Below are positions 45,201 to 51,780 of a stretch of 64,000 bases of DNA, in pieces; position 1 is the stretch's first letter, and every line of letters starts with the position of its first letter. Made by a program: the position numbers and the translations under genes. The notes beneath the pieces are model-generated. The model searched no databases. It saw only the letters and a list, made by a program, of their open reading frames with translations, and was not told the DNA's origin. The stretch is from Chitinophaga sp. GbtcB8. Lineage in GTDB: Bacteria > Bacteroidota > Bacteroidia > Chitinophagales > Chitinophagaceae. Location of the stretch: positions 62,001-126,000 of the forward strand of contig NZ_JAGXJN010000002.1 in NCBI RefSeq assembly GCF_019091455.1, in the 5' to 3' direction.

Positions 45201-45974
45201 TGTTACCTGGCCTTCAAATACGAGGGTAGCAGGGCCGCAGAGCCAGATATCCTGAAAAGTGCGCTCGCCGGTTTTGGTGAACCGTACTTCCAGGTTACCG
45301 CCTAGGGTTTGTACGGGTATGCGGTATTCTTTTGTTTCAGGTCCGGCGGCGGTAAGGGCGGCGGCAGTAACCCCGGTGCCGCAGGAGTAGGTTTCATCTT
45401 CCACCCCGCGTTCGTAGGTGCGTACAAAAATGCCTTTATCCTGCTCCTGTACAAAGTTCACATTGGTGCCTTCTGCGGCAAAGCGGTCGTTATAACGGAT
45501 CTGGCGGCCTTCTGTAAATACGTCCAGTGACTGTACATCGTTCACGAACTTTACAAAGTGGGGGGAGCCGGTATTGAGGTAAAAATAAAGGGGGCCATGT
45601 TCTACGGAATCCACGTCCTGCATTTTCAGGTTCACCCAGCTATCGCCGGTCATAGTGGCTTCATGCGGGCCATCAACGGCCAGGAAGCGCAGCTTTTCCT
45701 GCGTAAGGCCCATTTTACGGGCAAATGCGGTGAGGCAGCGGCCACCATTGCCGCACATGCTGCTTTCATTACCGTCGGCATTGTAATACTTCATGCCAAA
45801 GTCGTAGCCGGGCTGGGTATTGAGCAGCATCAGGCCATCAGCGCCAATACCAAAACGCCGGTGGCACAGGTCGTGAACCTGCTGGTTAGTGAGCGCATCA
45901 TAACGGCCGTCGCGGTTGTCCATGATCACGAAATCATTGCCGGTGCCCTGGTATTTGTAGAAGTGGAGAGTCAT
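45192..45974 (-). CDS. dapF: Diaminopimelate epimerase
   Basis: The 260-residue cytoplasmic enzyme converts LL- to meso-diaminopimelate for lysine and peptidoglycan synthesis. The two catalytic cysteines are in place: Cys74 in MCGNGGRC and Cys198 in SCGTGVTAAALTA. The N-terminal signature KYQGTGNDFVIMDN and the FVRTYERGVEDET segment confirm the family. Length is normal. The stop codon is embedded in an AT-rich repeat arm; upstream lies a heptad palindrome and the nucleoside phosphorylase gene. Confidence 0.96.
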   Translation of the reverse strand: MTLHFYKYQGTGNDFVIMDNRDGRYDALTNQQVHDLCHRRFGIGADGLMLLNTQPGYDFGMKYYNADGNESSMCGNGGRCLTAFARKMGLTQEKLRFLAVDGPHEATMTGDSWVNLKMQDVDSVEHGPLYFYLNTGSPHFVKFVNDVQSLDVFTEGRQIRYNDRFAAEGTNVNFVQEQDKGIFVRTYERGVEDETYSCGTGVTAAALTAAGPETKEYRIPVQTLGGNLEVRFTKTGERTFQDIWLCGPATLVFEGQVTIN

Positions 45975-45983
45975 AGCGGAGCA

Positions 45984-46116
45984 AAATTACGAATTAGAAT
46001 TGAATGCTTAATGCTTAACGCAAAACGCTTAATGCTGATTATGTTATGCCTGAATGCAGATATAGCATCGCTGCATTAGCGTTAAGCATTCGGCGTTAAG
46101 CGTTTTGCGAATTACA
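45984..46116. repeat. Heptad-word palindrome between co-directional genes (locus C)
   Basis: Words AAATTAC, GAATTAG, then AATGCTT, AATGCTT, AACGCAA, AACGCTT, AATGCTG lead to TTATGTTATG at 46039-46048. The right arm has GCATTA, GCGTTAA, GCATTCG, GCGTTAA, GCGTTTT and pairs with the left. It shares vocabulary and core with loci A and B. The phosphorylase stop codon (46112-46114) is inside the right end; the left end is 10 bp from the dapF start. Confidence 0.88.
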
Positions 46117-46990
46117 ACGCGGCAATGATCTCCACTGATTTCTCAATCATGCGTTGTACTGCTGCTGCGCCGTCTTTGCTGAACTCCTGGCGGATACGGT
46201 TGGCTACGATAGTGCTGATGGATAAACAATCATGGCCTAAAACGCGCCCCAGGCCATAGATGCCGGCAGTTTCCATTTCAAAGTTGGTAATACGGTGTGA
46301 TTCAAACCCAAAACCGGTAAGCTGTTCCAGCAGCTGCGGGTGGGAGAGGCGGCCCCTGAGCGCACGGCCCTGGGGTGCATAAAATCCCGGGCAGGTAACG
46401 GTAATGCCTGTATGATAACCTTCCTGGAAATGTTTTGACAGGTCTGTGGATGCTGCTGCCAGGTAAGGATTAGCGCTGCCGGGCCGTAAAGTTACCTGCT
46501 GGCTGAAAGCGGCCAGCATGGCCTTTTCATCAGCCGTATTTTCCAGCTCATACCAGGGCAGCAGATTATCGAGCCCTAAACCAAAAGAGGATACCACATA
46601 AGCATCTACAGGTATATGCTCATTTAATGCACCGGAGGTACCCAGGCGAATGATCTGCAGGCGTACCGGTTTTTGTTTTATAAAGCGGGTGTTAAAGTCG
46701 ATGTTGGCCAGCGCATCCAGCTCATTGAGCACAATATCTATATTATCCGTACCAATGCCGGTAGATACTACGCTGAGACGTTTGCTGCCGATATAACCGG
46801 TATGGGTTACAAACTCGCGGTGATTAGACTTGTGCTCTACCTTATCAAAGTGCTGGCTTACCTGCTGCACACGGTCCGGATCTCCTACGGTAATGATGGT
46901 GGCGGCCAGTTCTTCGGGCCTTACATCCAGGTGGTACACGGCGCCGCGGCTGTTGAGGATAAACTCTGATTCTGCTATACGATCTTGCAT
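46112..46990 (-). CDS. Nucleoside phosphorylase (uridine phosphorylase-like)
   Basis: A 292-residue member of the NP-I phosphorylase family, which cleaves a nucleoside with phosphate to base and pentose 1-phosphate. Visible motifs: IITVGDPDRVQQVSQHF (phosphate loop), STGIGTDNIDIVLNEL, IIRLGTSGALNE, and the ribose-binding NFEMETAGIYGLGRVLG. Length fits the family. Base preference (uridine or purine) is uncertain; the long insert around residues 150-185 is not like E. coli Udp. A TACATTTG promoter element lies about 20 bp upstream. Confidence 0.85.
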   Translation of the reverse strand: MQDRIAESEFILNSRGAVYHLDVRPEELAATIITVGDPDRVQQVSQHFDKVEHKSNHREFVTHTGYIGSKRLSVVSTGIGTDNIDIVLNELDALANIDFNTRFIKQKPVRLQIIRLGTSGALNEHIPVDAYVVSSFGLGLDNLLPWYELENTADEKAMLAAFSQQVTLRPGSANPYLAAASTDLSKHFQEGYHTGITVTCPGFYAPQGRALRGRLSHPQLLEQLTGFGFESHRITNFEMETAGIYGLGRVLGHDCLSISTIVANRIRQEFSKDGAAAVQRMIEKSVEIIAAL

Positions 46991-47009
46991 GGGTTACTGA
47001 ATTATGCTG

Positions 47010-47017
47010 CAAATGTA
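47010..47017 (-). promoter_or_regulatory. -7 promoter element of the nucleoside phosphorylase gene
   Basis: TACATTTG on the minus strand matches TAnnTTTG, 19 bp before the ATG at 46990. No convincing -33 TTG is present. Confidence 0.5.
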
Positions 47018-47075
47018 AGTGATCTGCTGCTAGTTGCGGGGTGGATGGGGCGGTACATATTTGTCAATTTTTATT

Positions 47076-47104
47076 TGATTAATATATAAAAAACACTACC
47101 TTTG
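47076..47104 (+). promoter_or_regulatory. Promoter of the tRNA-Cys gene
   Basis: TTG at 47076-47078, an 18-bp spacer and TACCTTTG at 47097-47104 match the consensus closely. The leader before the tRNA is about 60 nt and can fold: AGTCCT (47106-47111) pairs with AGGACT (47149-47154) around two small hairpins. Confidence 0.75.
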
Positions 47105-47170
47105 CAGTCCTACAAAAATCGACGGTTCCGTGTTCGCCTGAGGCGGAGAGGACTAAGATAAAAGGAAAAT

Positions 47171-47241
47171 GGTACCGTGGCCGAGTGGCCAGGCAGAGGT
47201 CTGCAAAACCTTTTACAGCAGGTCGGATCTGCTCGGTACCT
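47171..47241 (+). tRNA. tRNA-Cys (anticodon GCA)
   Basis: A 71-nt cloverleaf. The acceptor stem GGTACCG/CGGTACC is perfect. The D stem GCC/GGC, anticodon stem GAGGT/ACCTT (one G-U pair) with loop CTGCAAA (anticodon GCA at 47203-47205), a four-base variable loop TTAC, and T stem AGCAG/CTGCT also pair. The discriminator base is T73, as expected for cysteine. CCA is not encoded. The T loop reads GTCGGAT, so the usual T54 and A58 are both G, which is unusual. A promoter lies upstream and a strong terminator 11 bp downstream, so the gene is its own unit. Confidence 0.93.
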
Positions 47242-47251
47242 CACTCCGGAT

Positions 47252-47282
47252 AAAAAGCCTTCTGAAACTCAGGAGGCTTTTT
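47252..47282 (+). terminator. Intrinsic terminator of tRNA-Cys
   Basis: A 14-bp stem (47252-47265 with 47269-47282) with a 3-base loop AAC and one G-U pair, starting with five A and ending with five T. It directly follows the tRNA. Confidence 0.9.
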
Positions 47283-47316
47283 GCGTTTTCGGAATATTAC
47301 AAACTTAAAAATCAGT

Positions 47317-47808
47317 ATGCTGGAAATTATTCAAATAACTGAGAAAAGCAGCGCTGAAGAACTGGAGCAGGTGAAATCCCTTTTCCGCGAGTATGCATCG
47401 TGGTTGAGCGTGGACCTGAGCTTTCAGCGTTTTGAGGAGGAATTGCTGGCGCTTCCTGATAATTACGCCGCACCTATCGGAGCTTTGTTTATGGCCAAGG
47501 TTGACGGCCATGCAGCGGGTTGTGTAGCGGTACGCCGTTTTGATAACACTACCTGCGAAATGAAGCGTTTATTCGTACGCGATGCCTATAAAGGACGCGG
47601 TATTGGTAAACAGCTGGCCGCCAAAGCCGTGGAAGCAGGTAAAGCGCTGGGTTATCACCGCATGCTGCTGGACACGCTGGCGCATATGCGGCCTGCCATA
47701 GACCTGTACACTTCCCTGGGATTTCAGCCTATTGCCGCTTATTACGACAACCCTATCAGCAACGCCGTGTACCTGTCTATGCCGCTGGAAGGGGATACTG
47801 CGTTATAA
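47317..47808 (+). CDS. GNAT family N-acetyltransferase
   Basis: 163 residues from the ATG at 47317; the TTG at 47281 overlaps the tRNA terminator and is rejected. The acetyl-CoA site is visible as MKRLFVRDAYKGRGIGKQLAAKAVEAG (RGIGKQ, about 94-99), followed by YHRMLLDTLAHMRPAIDLYTSLGFQP. The acceptor is unknown. The stop codon is interlocked with that of the convergent DUF1080 gene in a TTATAA hexamer at 47803-47808. Confidence 0.9.
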   Translation: MLEIIQITEKSSAEELEQVKSLFREYASWLSVDLSFQRFEEELLALPDNYAAPIGALFMAKVDGHAAGCVAVRRFDNTTCEMKRLFVRDAYKGRGIGKQLAAKAVEAGKALGYHRMLLDTLAHMRPAIDLYTSLGFQPIAAYYDNPISNAVYLSMPLEGDTAL

Positions 47809-48540
47809 GGTCCTGATCCAGATATTCCGGTAGCTTACCGGGTTGCCATGATCCTGCAGGATGATGGGGCCGGGACCATGTTGTTTATAAGCCGGCTTTC
47901 CGATATATAATGTTCCTCCCTCCAGCTCCACATTATTCTGTACCAACACTCCATTCTGCAATACGGTAGCACGTGCAGGTGATTTCAATGAGCCATCGGT
48001 ATTAAAGCGCGGTGCGGTCCATATTACGTCATAGGTTTGCCATTCACCGGGTTTCTTACACACATTTACCAAAGGAATTTTTTGTTTATAAAAGCTGCCG
48101 GCCTGCCCGTTGGAGTAGGTGCGGTTATTATAGTTATCCAATACCTGCAGCTCATATAAGCCCTGCATAAAAATGCCGCTGTTGCCGCGGCCCTGGCTTT
48201 CGCCTACCACTTTTTCGGGTGTACGCCATTCTATGTGCAGCTGGAAATCTTCAAACTTTTCTTTGGTTTGAATGGTGCCGGCGCCTTTTACTACAGTTAC
48301 TATACCGTTCTTTAATTCCCAGGCAGCCGGGCCGCCTTTATCGTTTGCCCATTGATCCAGGTTCTTACCATCGAACAGGATGATAGCATCGCTTGGTGCG
48401 GTGTTGGTGGATGTGCCGGGTGTAACTACTTTGGGCACGGGCTCCCATACTTCGGTTTCTTCTGGCTTCATTTGCGTATTGTTTTGTGCGTGTGCGCTGA
48501 TAGCAAATAAAAATAAAAGGGTGGTTATGCGGAAGTACAT
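47803..48540 (-). CDS. DUF1080 protein (3-keto-disaccharide hydrolase-like)
   Basis: 245 residues from the ATG at 48540, with a signal peptide (YFRITTLLFLFAISAHAQ). A longer frame to 48651 is an artefact: its extra 37 residues are encoded by a repeat array. The mature part is a concanavalin-like DUF1080 domain: AIILFDGKNLDQWAND near the N-terminus, then VTVVKGAGTIQTKEKFEDFQLHIEWRTP, GNSGIFMQGLYELQVLDNY and a C-terminal YIGKPAYKQHGPGPIILQDHGNPVSYRNIWIR. Family members act in the periplasm on sugars oxidised at C3. The oxidoreductase gene is directly upstream in the same direction, fitting a two-step glycoside breakdown. Confidence 0.88.
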   Translation of the reverse strand: MYFRITTLLFLFAISAHAQNNTQMKPEETEVWEPVPKVVTPGTSTNTAPSDAIILFDGKNLDQWANDKGGPAAWELKNGIVTVVKGAGTIQTKEKFEDFQLHIEWRTPEKVVGESQGRGNSGIFMQGLYELQVLDNYNNRTYSNGQAGSFYKQKIPLVNVCKKPGEWQTYDVIWTAPRFNTDGSLKSPARATVLQNGVLVQNNVELEGGTLYIGKPAYKQHGPGPIILQDHGNPVSYRNIWIRTL

Positions 48541-48544
48541 GAAA

Positions 48545-48660
48545 TCAAGTTTTGATGTGCAGATATGGAAATATGCAGATGTGCAGATGAGGGTAAGTGT
48601 ACGGATGTGCAGGTATGCAGACGGCTGTATTGCACATCTGCATATCTGCACATTTGCACA
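48545..48660. repeat. Octad-word inverted array filling an intergenic gap (locus G)
   Basis: Words here are 8 bp: GATGTGCA, GATATGGA, AATATGCA, GATGTGCA on the left, and TGCACATC, TGCATATC, TGCACATT, TGCACATT on the right, which are complementary. The array fills the whole space from the oxidoreductase stop codon (48661) to 5 bp before the DUF1080 ATG. It creates an open frame upstream of DUF1080. Confidence 0.85.
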
Positions 48661-49959
48661 TTATTTCGGAATGTTATAACCGTTGTGATACTGAGCGGCC
48701 AGGAACTTGTTGGCTTCTTCATCTTTAAAGCGGTTATTGGCGGCATCCCAATAGATCTTTTTGCCGGTTTTAAAGGCAATGTTACCCATCTGGGCATTAA
48801 TGGCAACGTTGGCACCAGCTTGTATAGGAGTATGCAAATCGCTGAATTTGCGCGACTTCACTACTTCTACAAAGTTTTTGGTGTGGAGGTCCAAGCCATC
48901 ATCTACCTTGGGTTTACGGGGCACAGCTTCCATCTTATCCTTTTCGGGGATCACTTCCCAGCCGCCGCGGTCCAGCACCAGGGTACCGTTATTGCCAATG
49001 AAGGCTATACCATGATCGCGGCCATAGGGGCCACCATCAATACCAATGGCGTGTTCCCACTGAATGTTGAACCCATCAAATTCATATACGGTAGTGAGGG
49101 TGTCCGGTGTTTCGGCTGCATCATCCGGGTAAGCAAACTTACCGCCTGCGGCCATTATGGATTTCGGACGCTGAGCTTTCATGCCCAGGAACGCATAATC
49201 CAGCAGGTGCACGCCCCAGTCGGTCATGAGGCCACCTGCGTAATCCCAATACCAACGGAAGTTAAAGTGAAAGCGGTTAGGGTTAAAAGGCCGTTTTAGC
49301 GCAGGGCCCAGCCACATGTCATAATCTACACCAGCGGGCGGAGTACCGTCGGGCTTTTTGGGGATGGACTTCATCCAGCCCATATATGCCCAGGCTTTTA
49401 CCAGGCGTACCTGGCCCAGCTTGCCGGAGTATACAAAGTCGATGGCATCTTTAAAATGCTGCTGGCTGCGTTGCCACTGGCCTACCTGTACTACGCGCTG
49501 GTGGCGCTCCTGCGCGGCTACCATGGCATTACATTCGGCTATGGAATTGCCGATAGGTTTTTCCACATACACATCTTTTCCTGCGGCGCAGGCCTCTGTC
49601 ATTTGCAGGGCGTGCCAATGGTCTGGTGTGCCAATGATAACGGCATCAATATCCTTACTTTCCAGCAGCTTACGGTAATCACTATACGTTTTTACCTTAA
49701 TGCCTTTCTGCGCCAGCTCAGCGGCACGTTTGTCCAGCACATTTTTATCGACATCACAGAGGGCTACGCACTGTGCTGCCGGGTTTTTGAGCATGGCGGT
49801 GAGGTCGGCCCAGCCCATGCCGTTGATGCCGATAGCGGCTACATTCAGGCGGTCGCTGGGGGCCACTAATTTTGGAAATGCATTTAATGCGGAAGGCATG
49901 GCTGCCGCGGCCACCATGGTGGAGGCGGAGCGGATGAAATCTCGTCGGGAATTGTTCAT
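48661..49959 (-). CDS. Gfo/Idh/MocA family oxidoreductase, exported
   Basis: A 432-residue oxidoreductase with a twin-arginine leader (NNSRRDFIRSASTMVAAAAMP), a Rossmann fold (LNVAAIGINGMGWADLTAML), the substrate-site block DAVIIGTPDHWHALQMTEACAAGKDVYVEKP and a C-terminal domain with FRWYWDYAGGLMTDWGVHLLDYAFL. The same order and motifs occur in the paralogue at 6999-8288. The Tat-type leader implies periplasmic action with a bound nicotinamide cofactor. Together with DUF1080 it may form a keto-sugar route; C3 oxidation of glucosides is the likely reaction but is inferred. Confidence 0.9.
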   Translation of the reverse strand: MNNSRRDFIRSASTMVAAAAMPSALNAFPKLVAPSDRLNVAAIGINGMGWADLTAMLKNPAAQCVALCDVDKNVLDKRAAELAQKGIKVKTYSDYRKLLESKDIDAVIIGTPDHWHALQMTEACAAGKDVYVEKPIGNSIAECNAMVAAQERHQRVVQVGQWQRSQQHFKDAIDFVYSGKLGQVRLVKAWAYMGWMKSIPKKPDGTPPAGVDYDMWLGPALKRPFNPNRFHFNFRWYWDYAGGLMTDWGVHLLDYAFLGMKAQRPKSIMAAGGKFAYPDDAAETPDTLTTVYEFDGFNIQWEHAIGIDGGPYGRDHGIAFIGNNGTLVLDRGGWEVIPEKDKMEAVPRKPKVDDGLDLHTKNFVEVVKSRKFSDLHTPIQAGANVAINAQMGNIAFKTGKKIYWDAANNRFKDEEANKFLAAQYHNGYNIPK

Positions 49960-50019
49960 AACTGTGTGTTGTGTTAGTTCGTGGAAAGGTTAGCAAGACA
50001 AGATAGCAAATGCAGCAGC

Positions 50020-50061
50020 AAAAAGCAAAAAGGGAGAAAGTAAAAAGTAAAAATGCAAAAA
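50020..50061. repeat. A-rich heptad-word array (locus M)
   Basis: Six consecutive 7-bp words: AAAAAGC, AAAAAGG, GAGAAAG, TAAAAAG, TAAAAAT, GCAAAAA. It lies 60 bp upstream of the oxidoreductase start and has no inverted partner. Confidence 0.6.
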
Positions 50062-50114
50062 ATAACAACCAGAATGAAACAAATGAATACCTTCTTTAAG
50101 GGCGGAGGGTAAAA

Positions 50115-50147
50115 AAAATGTCCTGCAGGGTGAGTGCAGGACATTTT
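50115..50147 (-). terminator. Intrinsic terminator of the VWA/MoxR operon
   Basis: A perfect 13-bp stem (50115-50127 with 50135-50147, AAAATGTCCTGCA and its complement) around a 7-base loop. On the minus strand the stem ends in a run of eight T. It lies 21 bp after the AAA+ gene stop. Confidence 0.9.
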
Positions 50148-50168
50148 GAGTATAAGGTAAGCCACATG

Positions 50169-51680
50169 TTAGAATGTATCTTCTTCCTGTTCTTCGTTGC
50201 CCATGGTGAAGTTCATCATGGTGCCAAGCAGGTCGCTGAAGCGGGTTTCGTTCTCCACCATCTTTTTGCTGATGAGGGAGTAGGCTGCCAGGCCATGCAG
50301 CACAAATTCCATGAGCAGCAGCTGCTCTTTGCCATTGGTGTGCGGGAACTTGCCCTTGATCAGGTCCTTCAGGCCATCTACTTTCTGGAGCGCGGTTTCA
50401 TATTGTTTATCGCCTACATCCTGCAGCAGGTTCACAGTATTTCCTTTATCAAACCATTGAATAACGGCACGGTAAGGGTTTTCCTGGGCTGCGGCTGCCT
50501 GTTTGCTGCGCTTTTTAAATGAATCCGGGTTCGGGAAGTAGTTGGAGAACAGGGTGCGCATGGCTTTATCCAGCAGGTTAAATGCTACCTGCAGCGGGCC
50601 TTCCTGCTCCCCTTCATACACCAGCTCTATTTTACCGGTAATGGCGGGTACAATACCCTGCAGGTCGGCTATACGAACGTGCGTTTCCTTTTCTTTGTTG
50701 ATGATGGCCCTGCGTTCGCCGGCGCTTACTGCATTTTCATATGCGGCAATGGTTAAGCGGGCGGATACGCCGCTCTTTTTATCCACGTACTCGCTGTTGC
50801 GGGCTTCAAATGCTACCTGCTCTATGAGGCGTTTTACCAGGTCGGATAAATGTACTTTCCCTTTCTGCTCATCGTGCACATCAGCTTCCTGTTCCGTGAT
50901 CAGCAGGGAGTTCTCCACTGTTTTGGGATAGTGGGTAACGATCTGGCTTTCAATACGGTCTTTCAGCGGTGTTACGATGGCGCCGCGGTTCGTATAATCT
51001 TCCGGGTTAGCGGTGAATACGAACAGGATATCCAGCGGCATGCGCACTTTGAAACCCCTGATCTGTATATCGCCTTCCTGGAGAATGTTGAACAGGGCTA
51101 CCTGTATACGGGCCTGCAGATCGGGCAGCTCGTTGATCACAAAAATGCCGCGGTTGGAGCGGGGAATGATGCCGAAGTGGATCACGCGCTCATCTGCATA
51201 ACTCAGCTTCAGGTTAGCTGCTTTAATGGGATCTATATCCCCGATAAGGTCTGCTACGGATACATCCGGCGTGGCCAGCTTTTCGCCGTAGCGTGCATCG
51301 CGGGAGATCCATTCAATGGGCGTTTGATCGCCCTTTTCCGCTACAAGGTCGCGGCCGTAGCGTGACAGTGGATCAAAAGGGTTATCATTCACTTCTGATC
51401 CTGCTATGATGGGAATGTATTCATCCAGCAGCTCTATCATCTGGCGGGCCATGCGTGTTTTGGCCTGGCCGCGCAGCCCTAAGAATAAAATGTTGTGGCG
51501 TGACAGCAGGGCTCTTTCCGTATCGGGTATCACCGTATCATCATAACCGATGATGCCGGGGAAGGTATTTTCTTTCTGTTGCAGTTTACGAATGAGGTTT
51601 TGCCTGATCTCTTCCTTTACTGTTTTAGGTTTATAGCCGCTCTTTTTCAGTTCTCCCAGCGTTCTTATGTTCGTATTCAT
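50169..51680 (-). CDS. MoxR/ChlI-like AAA+ ATPase
   Basis: The 503-residue AAA+ protein of the MoxR / magnesium-chelatase-I type has Walker A GLRGQAKT at 68-75, a Walker B region RGIFVINELPDLQ, and sensor 1 FTANPEDYTNRG. The helix-2 insertion (RGFKVRMPLDILFV) typical of this clade precedes sensor 1. The usual Walker B Asp is Asn here (INE), with the catalytic Glu kept. Such ATPases work with a VWA-domain partner to remodel or insert metals into a target; the VWA gene lies just upstream in the same direction. The target is unknown. Confidence 0.85.
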   Translation of the reverse strand: MNTNIRTLGELKKSGYKPKTVKEEIRQNLIRKLQQKENTFPGIIGYDDTVIPDTERALLSRHNILFLGLRGQAKTRMARQMIELLDEYIPIIAGSEVNDNPFDPLSRYGRDLVAEKGDQTPIEWISRDARYGEKLATPDVSVADLIGDIDPIKAANLKLSYADERVIHFGIIPRSNRGIFVINELPDLQARIQVALFNILQEGDIQIRGFKVRMPLDILFVFTANPEDYTNRGAIVTPLKDRIESQIVTHYPKTVENSLLITEQEADVHDEQKGKVHLSDLVKRLIEQVAFEARNSEYVDKKSGVSARLTIAAYENAVSAGERRAIINKEKETHVRIADLQGIVPAITGKIELVYEGEQEGPLQVAFNLLDKAMRTLFSNYFPNPDSFKKRSKQAAAAQENPYRAVIQWFDKGNTVNLLQDVGDKQYETALQKVDGLKDLIKGKFPHTNGKEQLLLMEFVLHGLAAYSLISKKMVENETRFSDLLGTMMNFTMGNEEQEEDTF

Positions 51681-51715
51681 ACAATAATTAATAATGAAGA
51701 ATTAATAATTAATAG
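51681..51715. repeat. AT-rich heptad-word array (locus N)
   Basis: 7-bp words ATAATTA, ATAATGA, AGAATTA, ATAATTA, ATAG, the same vocabulary as locus L at 45082. The array sits within a few bases of the AAA+ start codon, between it and the VWA stop codon. Confidence 0.65.
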
Positions 51716-51780
51716 TCGGGTACTGCTACAATAATAGTGTATCCCGGTATTAATGGTGTGTTAAAATTGATGTGTGTTAA

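Noticed and set aside
6219..46116. Palindromic arrays as insertion-sequence ends
   Set aside because: No transposase frame, no target duplication visible, and arms consist of short words rather than terminal repeats.
48541..48651. N-terminal extension of the DUF1080 frame
   Set aside because: The extra residues are encoded by a word-repeat array; a proper signal peptide begins at the ATG at 48540.
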